Shown here in pieces: positions 10,143-21,084 of a stretch of 64,000 bases of DNA; position 1 is the stretch's first letter, and each line of letters opens with the position of its first letter. The stretch is from the NCBI GenBank assembly GCA_025765615.1, contig JAIVFJ010000249.1, positions 1-64,000 of the forward strand, read 5' to 3'. The notes under the pieces are model-generated. The model made no database searches. It saw only the letters and a program-made list of their open reading frames with translations, and was not told where the DNA came from. Position numbers and translations under genes: made by a program. This DNA is from Zopfochytrium polystomum. Taxonomy: Eukaryota > Chytridiomycota > Chytridiomycetes > Chytridiales > Chytridiaceae.

Positions 10143-11033
10143 ACGACTATTCATAGGACGGAAGGATGGATAAGTGGAGTGAAAGAGAGATTCCTTCCAC
10201 CACCGTACCGATAGGTAGTTATCACGATGTGTGAGACCTAGTAAGGAGTTCAGTTGTAGTTCCCCATATGCTAGACGCTACAGCCAGATTCAATACAAAG
10301 ATCTCATAGTAATTTCAACGTGGAAATGCTTCTCTGTCGATTGATATTCTGTCAGCAACAGGGACAACTCTAAGCAACTGAAGGACTCTATCTACCGCTT
10401 TTGTTGAACAGTTTGCCGGACTTCCAGACACAAAACTGATGACATTTGCAACAACCAATGTGTCAGGACAAAAAATTCAGAAGTGGTCCATCGTTTCTCA
10501 AACTTTCAGAGATTACTGTAAATGGCTTTGTCGTTGTATCAATTACTCTCAGACATCATTTCTGTATTGATCCTACCTATTTCAGCCCACGAAAGTGCAA
10601 TGACGTGGGCGTGGCTCCAGATTATCCTTTCAAATTGCCAGTGCAAAGCACAACGATGTGGTGTCTGGCCTGTGGATCGAAACCTCAGAGGACCATATCA
10701 TTGGCAAGCACTCGTACAGCGCTAGGGAGTACTTAGAGGAAGTACCATCAATGTGCATATCCTCCAACACGCCAAGCACTGAATTCGGTTTTCGCAAAAT
10801 AATGCCCTTCTTTGAACTGACTGTCTCTCTCTCGGAGTTGGCCAAGACAAACTCCGCCCAGCGTGCGTGCGTGTGTGTGTGTGTGTGTGTGTGTACTGCG
10901 TTGGCCCAAACAGGTCCCACCAAATCGGGAAAGTGCGCATACTCGCTCCGCTTGGGCCGGTTCCCTTTGGAAATAGATAAAAGATAATAAATGGGTAAGA
11001 GAAAAATTTTCAGCAGCTTTTTTTCGCTTCACT
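10143..11033. other. Intergenic region between duplicated blocks
   Basis: No supportable gene; the ORFs present are short and unbiased. A (GT)n tract lies at about 10866-10894, followed by the shared upstream element at 10918-10946 and then the copy 3 start codon. A similar GT-rich tract precedes the element upstream of copy 2 (about 8167-8185). Confidence 0.5.
10918..10946 (+). promoter_or_regulatory. Conserved upstream element, EXO copy 3
   Basis: Identical over 29 bases to the element at 8239-8267 and placed 87 bases before the copy 3 ATG at 11034. The sequence between element and ATG is less conserved, which argues that the element is functional rather than merely inherited. Confidence 0.45.
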
Positions 11034-12287
11034 ATGACGGCGGCCGACAAGAAGACCACGACGTCACTCGCCCGCCTCGTCTTCGGCGCTGCCGCCGCCG
11101 CCGCGATCGCTGCCGCCGTCGCAGTCGCCAATGCCGCACCAGCGCCCGAGAAGGTGGCCGCGGACGACGCCGTGGATGGTGCTGCAAGCCCCTTTGCCGA
11201 CTCTCCCGACCTTGTCGACGCCGCCGCCAGCACCTCCGGTCTCGATGACGTCTACGTCGTCTCGGAGCCAGCCCCATTCAATCAGTCAAATATCTCCTAC
11301 CATGGAGGTATCCAGGCCTACTCCCAATTACATTTTTGCACGTTCTTTTCCCAAAAGTGCGCCCACAAAACGCTAACGCTCCCCGCACACTGGTTATGAA
11401 ACCGAAAAAAAAAAAAAAAAAAAATTATAATAATTAGGGCAGGTCTATTCGCAGCCGATTGACATCCACATCATCTTTTATGGAAACCACTCCCAGGACA
11501 CCCAGCGCATCGTGTTCAACTTTGTGAGCGGTCTCAACTCGTCGTCCTGGTGGACCGTCGCGCGCACCTACTGGGGTTCGACGGGCAACGTCACCGCCGA
11601 TGTCGCGGTGGCAGGAACCTACAACGACAACTACTCGCTCGGCAAGTCCCTGCCCTCGGGCGGCGCCTGGAGCGTCGCTGTTAGCGCTTCAAAGGCCATG
11701 GGCTGGCCGGACCCGACCTCGTTCAAGACGTTTGCGCGCACCCCGCTCTACCTGGTCCTGCTGGCCAACGACGTCGAGGAGACCGGCCCCGGCGGGAAGA
11801 ACTGCGTCGCGTTTTGCGGATATCACTCAGGCAAGATCATGTCGATCACGGACGCCACCCGATGCCCGGGCACCTTGCCCTCCGTCGACGGCATGTATAA
11901 GGGATCCCCCGGCTGCATGCCGCGATACTGGAGGAACCAGACCGACCCAACGTATTCGATCAACAGGAACCAGCACGCCGACTCCATGGTCGGTGTCATT
12001 GCCCACGAGATCATCGAGACAGCGAGCGACTGGGACCAGGCGTGGACCGACAGCAAGGGCCTCGAGTGTGCAGACAAGTGCGAGACGCAGTACCTGGATG
12101 TCAAGGGCATTGGAAGCACATCGCCGTACAACGACGCGTACAATGTCGAGTTTGGCGGGAACAGATATCTGTGAGATTCTACTTTTGTGCACTTTCGCCT
12201 TCCCGGTCCCATTAAAACTTCAATATTCACAGCATCCAGTCCTTGTGGTCGGCTACGTCGCAAAGGTGTTTGTTGGCCCAGCCGTGA
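11034..12287 (+). CDS. EXORDIUM-like secreted protein, copy 3
   Basis: Exons 11034-11307, 11438-12170 and 12233-12287 encode 353 residues. The N-terminus (MTAADKKTTTSLARL then a hydrophobic Ala-rich core) and the acidic linker are near-identical to copy 2, while its C-terminal intron boundary (cag then catccag) and the first bases of its 3' flank match copy 1. This mosaic suggests gene conversion or unequal crossing-over among copies. The domain carries the same landmarks as its neighbours: FYGNHSQDTQRI, SSWWTVARTYWG, DNYSLGKSL, CGYHSGK, IAHEIIETASDWD and ECADKCETQY. Intron 1 includes about 20 A residues followed by an AT-rich acceptor (ataataattag). Predicted secreted; function of the family is unresolved. 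Confidence 0.8.
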
Positions 12288-13009
12288 AGGCTACCCAGAA
12301 ACGAAAATTCGCAGATAGGTAGAACTATGAGGCAAAACTAGCGGCTTTTACGTTTGGTCAAGATGAACTTTCGTCCTTTTTCATTTTTGATTCCGTCTGT
12401 TGGCTGGGTTTCGGTCGTCATCTCTCTCCATCTCGTTCTCCAAGTTCCACTAGTCCAGCTGCGTTGAAACATGATGAGCGCGCTCTTCGCCTGCTTGATA
12501 GTCTCTGTCATTCACCAGTCGGCTTCGGTGCTATCTAGAACACCAAGAAGTAGCAGTGACTTCCTTTGCCTGTCCAGTCCTTGACAGGATGCTGTATATC
12601 CTGTGTGTTGGACAAAGCAAGATCACGTCGGCTAGTTTTGTAAAACTGTCCGCCACTGTTGGGACAGCGTGAAGTGCGAGAGGGTTCTGAATGGAGAGTT
12701 TGCTGGTTCTTGGTTGAGAGACCGACGTCACGGCTGGAGATTTCTTGACCTGACGAAATAAGACGAAGAGGCAGAGAGAGGATAGGGTGTGCGTGTGTTG
12801 CGTGCGACCAAGCCACAGGGCCAGATTCGGTCGCGGCTGCCAGCATCCGCTCAAAAACGCAAGGCGGGCTGTGTGGCCACACATGGAGACGGCACGAAAA
12901 TAAATCCTCACCAGATCGGGAAGTGCGCATATGCTTGCTCCGCGTGGCCAAACCCGAAAAGGACGAAAAAGCGAAAAACTTTTGGCAGCTTCTTTTTTTT
13001 CTCGTTCTA
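12288..13009. other. Intergenic region between EXO copies 3 and 4
   Basis: No gene. It aligns with the region between copies 1 and 2: both hold a gcctgcttgat segment, a ccaagccacagg segment (about 8198 and 12805) and then the upstream element, here degraded at 12909-12936. Confidence 0.5.
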
Positions 13010-13847
13010 CCACAACGAGGACCACCGACAAGACCACGACCTCACACGTCCGCCTCGCCTTCGCCGCCGCCGCCGCGGTCGCGACGGTCGCCGTCGCCAA
13101 CGCCGCACCGGCGCCAGAGAAGATGGCCGCGTAGCATGGCGTAGACGTTGCTGCAATCCCCTTTGCTGACTCGCTCGACCTGGTCGACGCCGCGGCCGCC
13201 GCATCCAGCCTCGACGATGTCTACGTCGTCTTGGAGCCGGCCCCATTCAACCAGTCAAAAATCATGTACCACGGAGGTATCCAGTCTCACTCCTATTGTT
13301 TTCTCATGCCCTACCACTTCCACCGAAAAAATAACAAGAATATGCTGATTCGTGAAATGCCCCCGCGCTGGTACCGGTAATGAACCACTCCCCATCAAGC
13401 CCCCCTTCGGGCACGCTGCCCAAACCGTCGACGGCACGTGCAAGGGGTACCCTGGCTGCATGCCCCGATACTGGAGGAACCAGACCGACCCGGCCTACTC
13501 GATTAACAGGAACCAGCACGCAGACTCCATGGTCGGTATCATTGCCCACGAGATCATCGAGACGGCGAGCGACTGGGACCAGGCTTGGACCGACAGCAAG
13601 GGCCTCGAGTGTGCGGACAAGTGCGAGACGCAGTACCTGGATGTCAAGGGCATCGGAAGCACGTCGCCGTACAACGACGCGTACAATGTCGAGTTTGGCG
13701 GAAGCAAATACCTGTGAGTCTTCTTGCTGCCTCTTCAAGGTGGTGTGGAGGTCTCTTGTGGCTCTGACCAGCGTCCTTTCTCAGTCTTGCAGAATCCAGT
13801 CGTTGTGGTCGGCTATGTCGCAAGCCTGCTTGCTGGCCCAGCCGTGA
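13010..13847 (+). pseudogene. Decayed EXORDIUM-like gene, copy 4
   Basis: Homologous to copy 2 but broken in three ways. The position of the start codon reads AAC or ACG rather than ATG near 13013. The codon at 13132-13134 is TAG, just after the conserved APAPEK segment. Roughly 430 bases of exon 2, from the acceptor to about the CPGTLP codons, plus the A-tract of intron 1, are missing, so the frame resumes near 13420 in TVDGTCKG. The remainder (13446-13716, MPRYWRNQTDP to EFGGSKYL, and last exon 13794-13847) is well preserved and still has intact splice sites, so the decay is recent. It cannot make the full secreted protein. Confidence 0.85.
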
Positions 13848-14662
13848 AGCAAGTGGAAATCGTATGAAGGTGTTAGTGGTTCTTTTGATTGCCAAAACCC
13901 CGAAAAACGTTGCGTTTTCCGGGGTTGTTCAGAAGTGAATCTTGTTTTCTCATTTTTTCATTGTTTTAGCATATCGGTTGACGCGTGTCCCTGGGGCGTT
14001 CCAAACGTTAAAGCAGAGTAAGCATCTGCTCAGCCTCCCGCAAGGATCTTCAGCCAGAGCATGGGCACACCGTTGAAAAGAAAACTACGGTGAGCTCCCT
14101 AAACGCGACGCCAAAGGAAAAACAAAGGCGCCCGCCTTTTGACGCGCCTCCAGATGACGGCCTTGGGTCTGACCAAAAGCGGTTTGTCGCAGAAGATGGA
14201 ATGGAAACTTCGCATTAAACAGAGAAAAAAGGGGAGCTCCCGTGCGGTGTGCTTAGTTGGGGCGGATACGGTTTCCGCCATTAATTTGTTACGATGTGGC
14301 TCCCCACTTCCATTTCCACTTGTGGGTTGTCGTTTTTCCTTTTGAGTTTCTCTCTCTCTCCACTGGATTGCGGAATCGTTGACACCTCCGCAAATCTCTT
14401 GTGACTTGTGGCCAATAATTGAAAAATCACAAAAAAAAAAGATTTTGCGGAGGTGTCTACAATTTCGCAATAGGCTTGCACCTGATATCAAAATACAGAA
14501 TGTTTCGTTTTCCGCCTGTTGAGGAGTGTTTCCCGTCGTTTCGAGGCTGTTTGGCGAAATGGAAGTGATTTATTCAAACCCCTTTCCTTATTGGGTTGCG
14601 CGGCGGTGGCGGTGGTTGGTGCGCATCACGGGGGGGGGTGGAGACGCGGTGGCGAATTCCAA

Positions 14663-14714
<52 letters not shown>

Positions 14715-15069
14715 TCGCCCCACCGCCCTGGCTGCCACCGGAATGACTTCCCTGAGCAGACAAAAATGCTGCTCTGAATCGCCCCTCTTATACTGTTCCT
14801 CCGTGGGCTGCGAATTCCGCCCGTCCGGATTGGAACAACCTCCGCCCGGCTTCCTCCGCTGTCAAACCGCTGTCAAACCGCGAGGCGATCACGCAAACAC
14901 AAGGGCCGCACGCTTCGCAGCAACACCCACACGCACGCGCGCGCGCACACACACACACACAGCCCTTTGCGGCTTTTGATCAAAAAGGGGATACCGTTTG
15001 GGGGGTACAAAAGAACGCCGACAAGAAGAACCGTCTGCAAGCGTCCGCCACCACTTGCCGACAACTGTG
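13848..15069. other. Intergenic region between EXO cluster and GH3 gene
   Basis: No gene. It contains the second copy of the duplicated flank (about 13920-14171), an inverted repeat (14368-14471, listed separately), a (CT)n tract at about 14667-14710 and a CG/CA tract at about 14928-14960. The last 100 bases are the probable GH3 promoter and leader. Confidence 0.55.
14368..14471. repeat. Imperfect inverted repeat able to form a long hairpin
   Basis: The left arm, about 14368-14405, starts ttgcggaatcgttgacacct and the right arm, about 14427-14470, is its near-perfect reverse complement (ending gcggaggtgtctacaatttc gcaa). The pairing continues inward through ttgtgactt / aaatcacaa, leaving a loop of about 20 bases. 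It could be a structured transcript end, a small MITE-like element or a cruciform-prone site. No target-site duplication is obvious. Confidence 0.55.
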
Positions 15070-17829
15070 ATGATTACTCCTGCCGTGCTCCTCGCCCTGG
15101 CCTTGGCCGCCGCGGCCCCGTCCCCCGCTACGGCTTACGACTACAGTTGCGTCGTCCCTCTTTCGACCCCCAGCCCGGGCACCGTCGCTGCTAACCAACC
15201 CAACCTCCCCCCAACCAGACAAATACCGCACGTGGAGCGACGCAATCGAGAAAGCAACAGCCGACGTCGCCAAGCTGACCCTTCGCGAAAAAGTGATACT
15301 CACAACGGGTATCGGCTGGGGCTACGCCGGCTACCGCTCAAACCCTGCTTTCAAGGAAAACACTGCGTACGGCCAGTTCCTGCTCAGCCCAGGCTGGACC
15401 GGCGAGACGGCCACCTGCGTTGGGAACCTCGGCAAGGTCGACACCATCGGGTTTCCCGGCATTTGCCTGCAGGACTCACCGACCGGCGTGCGCTTCGGCA
15501 CCAATTCATCCGCGTTTGCGTCGGCGCTGTTGAGTGGTTTTTTTTTTCTCTCTCTCGTTGTTTCTCTCATCCCGCAAACTACCTCGCAGCAACGTCGCAT
15601 CGACCTTTGACCGCGACCTAATGAGGCGGCGCGCGGAAGCCATGGGCGAAGAGTACCGCGGCAAGGGGATCCACGTATCGCTGCAGCCGTGTATCAACAT
15701 CATGCGCACGCCCAACGGCGGCCGCGGGTGGGAAGGCTTTGGCGCCGACCCGTACCTCCAGTCCGAAAACGTGGTGCGCAACGTGCACGGCGTACAGTCC
15801 AAGGGCGTGCAAACGACCGTCAAGCACTACATCCTCAACGACGACGAGTACTACCGTAAGTCGCGGTCCATCGACATTGACCAAAAGACCCTGCACGAGT
15901 TGTACCTCCGTCCGTTCAAGGCCGCAGTCGACGCAGATACGGCCGCCGTCATGTCGTCGTGTAAGCTGTTGCTTTCATCGTGGATGCGCCGGGAAGAAGG
16001 CCCGCATTCCTTTCGTGGTCTGATTCGCTTGCACCACGAACCTACAAACCCAAAAACCTTCCATTACCACAGACAACCGCATCAACGGCGTTTTCGCTTC
16101 CGAGAACCCAGATACCTTTGGCATCCTCAAGGACGAGCTCGGCTTTAAAGGTTATATCATGACAGACTGGTGGGGCGGCCACAGTACCAAGGAGGCCGCT
16201 CTGGCGGGGCTCGACATGCAGATGGCGGGTGGGGCGTACATTAGTGCCAACAATGACAGCTACTACGGCGAGAACTTGATCCAGGCCGTTCAGAACGGGG
16301 ACGTGCCCGAGTCGCGTGTCGACGACATGGCCATACGCATCCTCGCTTCGTACTACAAGCTCGGCCAAGACGACGGGTTCCCGCAAACAAACATCAACGT
16401 GTGGAACCACACGATCGACGGGTTTGTAGACGTGCAAAGCAATCATAAAGAAGTCATCCGCGACGTGGGCGCCGCGTCGGCGATCTTGCTGAAAAAACGA
16501 CGGTGGAGTGCTTCCGGTTACGTCGACCAAGTATAAGACCATTGCGCTCATTGGATTTGGTGCTGGGCCGGAGGACAAAGATGTACAAAAGTTCCTAGGT
16601 GAAAGAATTTTCGTAACGTTAACTCACATCGCCAGTGGTCATCCTCAACTTCCCGTTATTCTTCCTCAGACAACTTCAATTTTGGCAACGGTTGGGGATA
16701 CCTTGACCTTTTTCAGAATAGCGGCGACGGCGGCCACGGCGACCATGGCTCTCTTTTCACCAAAGACGGGATTTACGGCAACCTCGCTCAAGGCTGGGGC
16801 TCGGGGACGACCTACTTCCCATACCTCGTGACACCGTTGAATGCCTTCACTGCCAAAGCTGGGACAAAGTATGTGATCAAAAAGAGCCTCAACAACTTTG
16901 ACCTGGCTGGCGCCAAGCAAGCAGCGTCGGAGTCGGACATCGCTTTCGTCTTTGGCAGCGCATCGTCGGGTGAAAACTACATCAACTACGAGTCGTCGGG
17001 CGGCAGCGCCTGCACCGTGGGCGACTACGAAGCAACGCACAGCCACCCAGGCGACCGCCGCAACCTCTCCCTCTGGTGGAACGGCGACGCCTTGGTGTCG
17101 GCCGTCGCCGCGTCCAACCCCAACACCGTCGTCATTCTCAACGGCCCAGGCGCCTTCCTAATGCCGTGGATTGACAGCGTCAAGGGCGTCATCCACCACC
17201 ACTTCCCAGGCCAGGAGTCCGGCAACGGCCTCGCGGACGTTGTGTTTGGCGACGTCAACCCCTCCGGCCGCCTGCCGTACACCATTGCAAAGAAGCTCGA
17301 GGACTACCCAGCGCTCGCGACCGTCCCGACCACGCCGTACTGCTCGGACGTCGCGACCGAGTGGAAGGATCAGGTCAACTTTACGCGCACCGCGTACGCT
17401 GAGGGCAACTATATCGACTACCGGTACTACGACAAGGCCGGCGTCGAGCCGCTGTTTGCCTTCGGCCACGGCCTGTCGTACACGACGTTTGCGTACGCGA
17501 ATCTGTCGTCGGTGGTCGTGAGCGCGGACCTCGCGCGTCCAAAGGTCACCGTCGCTGTGGTCGTTACGAACACGGGCTCGGTCGCCGGGTGGGAGGTCGC
17601 GCAGCTGTACCTCGGGTTCCCCGACGTTGCCGACCAGCCGATCAAGCAGCTGCGCGGGTTCGACCGGTCGCGCCTTTCTGTGGGCGGGAAGAAGACGTTC
17701 TCGTTTGATCTTGGGTTTGACGAGCTGTCGTACTGGGACGGGACGTACAAGGTCGCACCAGGCACTTACAAGGTGTTTGTGGGTGCAAGCAGCAGGGATA
17801 TTCGCCAGACGGGCAGCTTTACCATCTGA
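15070..17829 (+). CDS. Secreted glycoside hydrolase family 3 beta-glucosidase (apparent frameshift)
   Basis: Proposed exons are 15070-15145, 15219-15528, 15590-15960, 16073-16598 and 16670-17829. The start gives a signal peptide (MITPAVLLALALAAAAPSPA). GH3 features follow in order: TLREKVILTTGIGWGYAG, GFPGICLQDSPTGVRF, GKGIHVSLQPCINIMR, a nucleophile motif GYIMTDWWGG (Asp near 16165), then the C-terminal domain with a candidate acid/base Glu in SSGENY and GDRRNLSLW, PGQESGNGLADVVFG, and a fibronectin-III-like tail (GWEVAQLYLGFP). It would release glucose from beta-glucans or cellobiose outside the cell. Oddity: in exon 4 the run of six A at 16492-16497 breaks the frame; with one A fewer the family-typical LLKNDGGVLPV is restored. 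No intron fits there. Either an assembly error or a recent null mutation. Confidence 0.8.
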
Positions 17830-18296
17830 GAGTGAAATTGATCGTTGTCCTTCGTTTCTGCAACTTGGCTCTCCTTGAGCCGGAGCATTCAAAATACATT
17901 GCGAGTGTCTCACATCAGCGCAGAAGAAAGCATGTGCGCGCTTAATTATCCCTCATCATTTGGGTGCTTCTCTGTAACGTTGCATTGCTGTCCGTTTTTG
18001 AGGATTTGCGGCGAAACTGGTTAGGTTGGAGCAAGTGTTCTTTTCGTCCATCTGCGCCTCTGTGTCTGAGAGTGAGTATCCATTCACTGTAAGGACAAGA
18101 AAAGCGAGCGCGAACATTTAGTAAGAAGCATGTATCAAGCGGGAGGGGGCATGGAAGCTTAAGAACAGGCTTGGGTGGAAAATATCATCCATCCCCAAGT
18201 GGCAGGCAGTGAATGCGTGAGTGAGTGAATATCCACCCCTCTCCTGCACCTGCGAATATATGAATCCTGGAACTCGTCAGACAGACTCTAACTGAG

Positions 18297-18365
<69 letters not shown>
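17830..18365. other. Intergenic region with GA-repeat leader
   Basis: No gene. Ends in two GA dinucleotide tracts (about 18299-18333 and 18334-18363) that reach the base before the ATG of the AAA gene, so they lie in its 5' untranslated region or core promoter. The minus-strand reading of this tract only gives Leu-Ser repeats. Confidence 0.6.
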
Positions 18366-19543
18366 ATGACCGTGCCTCCACCACCACCACCAGCTGCTGC
18401 CGCCCCCGCAACAACCGTGATGTCCAACGATCGCGACAACGAAGCCGCCTTCACCGTCGAGCAAGGCCCAAACGATGACGACGGCCCCGTCTTCAAGTTC
18501 GCCAAGGATCCGGTGCCCGCCCGCCGCCACCGCATCCCCCTCCGTGCCGTCGTGCGCGTCTTCTGCCCCGCCCTCACCGTCAGCCGCCAGCTGCAGCCAA
18601 AGCATCTCTACCTCGCCCTGGGCCGCTTCCGCGCCTTCCGCGACCTCCTAAACCTCTACAACCAGGCCCTGCCCGGACGCGAGAGTGCAGATCCGCACGC
18701 ACCGTCCTCCTCTGAGGGCGGTCCCGTCAACGCCGTTCCCCCGCCGCCGCCGCCGGTGGCCGAGTTCAAGCGCTACGTCCGCCATCACGCGGTCGAAACC
18801 TTCAGCATCTTTGGCTTCCAGGTGCTCTCCGCCGACGAGCCTGTGCACGTCGACGGTCTGGGCGACCTCATCACCACCCTCGAGACCATGTACGCGGATG
18901 AAATAGCAGAACAGCGCGCGCTCATTGCGGAAGGGCTCGTGAGTTTCGACGGGCTGGCTGAGCTGTTTCCGGCGGGCTCGGTCCTGTGCTCGTCCACGAC
19001 CCTGCCGGGCGCCGACTGCGGTTTTAAGGTCCTCCACACGCACTACAGCGAGCACCGCACGCTGTTTGGCATCGAAAAGAGCTTCCACATGGAGCTCGAG
19101 TTTGTCGCCGCCGTCGGCGACGGCCGCTCTGTCGCAGTCCGCTTCGACGAGTGCCTCTCCGGCTGGGTCGGCGCCAAGCTGCGCGCCATCGCCGACCTGC
19201 CGTACCGCCCCGCCGACCCTGCCACTCTCGGCGCCATGGCCGACCGCGGCGCGCGCTACGCAGACCTCATCGCCGCCGCCACCGCCCCAAAGTACGTGCA
19301 GTACGCACCCGGCTCATTCTTCCTGCACGGCGCCGCCTCGTCCGCCGGCCGCCTGTCGGGCGCCCGCGGCGCCATGCTGCCCTCCGGCGGCCGCGTCATG
19401 CTCGACCCCGGCCGCGCCCGCGCGCTCGGTCACCACCCGTCACTGGCGTTCAATGAGCCCACCCACGCCCTGGTGCGCGCCGCGGGCCGGTACTCGCGGC
19501 TGCAGCTCGACCGCCGCGGCGGTGGCAGCGGCGACGCGCCTTC

Positions 19544-19576
<33 letters not shown>

Positions 19577-20519
19577 TGCAGCCGGTGGCGACGCGCTGCT
19601 GGTGCTCTCGGCGATCCCGGCGGCGCTGCGGCCGACGACGTGGCCGTCGGCCGCCGGCTTCAGCTTCACGGCGAAAGCGTGGGGCCACGTGCTCGTGGAC
19701 GGGGTGTCGCCCATCAAGTACAACGACGCCGCGTTCGACGAGCTGGTGCTCGCGCCGCAGCGCAAGCGGTTAATCCGCGCGCTGACGACGTTCGGCAGCG
19801 GCGGCGGGCCCGCCGCCGCGTCCTCAAACTCCTCCTCCTCCGCGCCCGCCGCACCAAAGTTCGAGGACATCATCGAGGGCAAGGCGGGCGGCTCGGTGTT
19901 CCTGCTGCACGGCCCGCCCGGCGTGGGCAAGACACTAACGGCAGAGGCGATCGCCGAAGTGCTGCACCGCCCTCTGTACTACGTGACGATGGGCGAGCTC
20001 GGGGTGACCCCCGACGACATGGAACGGCGGCTGGGCGACGTGCTGACGCTGTGCGCGGGGTGGGGCGCGCTGGTGCTGATCGACGAGGCTGACGTGTTCC
20101 TTGAGAAGCGCGCCACCGCCGACGTGCTGCGCAACGCCATGGTCTGCGTCATGCTGCGGTTGGTCGAGTACTTTCAGGGCATCCTGTTCCTCACGTCCAA
20201 CCGCGTGCGCGAGTTCGACCCGGCGTTCGAGTCGCGCGTCACAGTCGCCCTGCGGTACCACCAGCTCGACGCCGCGGCGAGGGTCAAGGTGTGGAGGAGC
20301 CTGGTGGGCCGCGTCGGCGTGCCGGTCGACCGCGCGATCGACTTTGACGCGCTTGGGGAGCACGTCATGAACGGCCGCCAGATAAAGAACGCCGTCAGGC
20401 TCGCCGTCGCGCTCGCCGAGGACGGCAACGAGCCGCTCAGCATGGATCTGCTGGCGCAAACTATCGAAATTACGGCCATCGGACGGCAGGAGATGGCCGC
20501 CGCTGACACCGAGTTCTGA
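18366..20519 (+). CDS. AAA ATPase of the fungal DUF7025-AAA type
   Basis: A single exon of 717 codons. The N-terminal two thirds contain FKFAKDP, LFPAGSVLCSS and a WGHVLVDGVSPIKYND segment followed by AFDELVLAPQRKRLI, which matches the conserved region preceding the ATPase in the large filamentous-fungal family of AAA proteins with a DUF7025 module. The ATPase domain has Walker A GPPGVGKT (residues about 516-523), GELG, Walker B VLIDEADVFLEKR (about 569-581), sensor-1 region ILFLTSNRV and FESRV. Poly-Ser (near 19546-19577) and Gly/Ala inserts are lineage additions. Biochemical role unknown; likely ATP-driven remodelling of proteins. The ATG follows GA repeats directly. Identification of the fold is firm, the cellular role is not. 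Confidence 0.8.
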
Positions 20520-20933
20520 TGTCCCTCCGCTTGGCTGTCTTCTTTCTGCCGTCTCCCTCTGTTGTCCTTGCCTTAGCCGTGGGAACTATCTTTTTTTTTT
20601 TTTTTTTTTTCTTTTTTTTTTTCTTTCTCCTTTGTTTCTTGGGTTGGAACTAAGCCCTTCCTTTTTGAAGGGAGTGCTTTCCTTGTGTTTGGCGAGCGGG
20701 CGTTTGCCACGAAGGCCCTCGTTAAGTGGGAGCTTCGAAATTCCTTTGGCGCTGCTCTTCTTTGATAAGGACAGCTTTTGAGTAGAGCACGACATGGCTA
20801 AGGGGATTGGGAGTGCTGAACTACTCTGCTTGACCAAATGTTTGCAAGCCTATGTTTGGTCGAATCATATAACAGTAATATGCTTCTTTATAATCACCGC
20901 CCAATCACAGAAAATGCGCGAGGGTGGATGAAC

Positions 20934-20972
<39 letters not shown>

Positions 20973-21084
20973 AAGAAAAACAAGAGAAAAAACAAACAAA
21001 CCAAACCCTAAACTAAACAAGAAGAAAGAAGACAAGAAAAAAAAAAAAATAGAAAAAGAAAAAGAAAAAGACCAAAGAAAGAAG
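20520..21084. other. Intergenic region with poly-A tract upstream of OTC
   Basis: No gene. A T-rich stretch at about 20591-20623 probably belongs to the end of the AAA transcript. A run of about 37 A residues at 20935-20971 and A-rich sequence up to 21070 precede the OTC start and look like a poly(dA:dT) promoter that would exclude nucleosomes. Confidence 0.5.
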
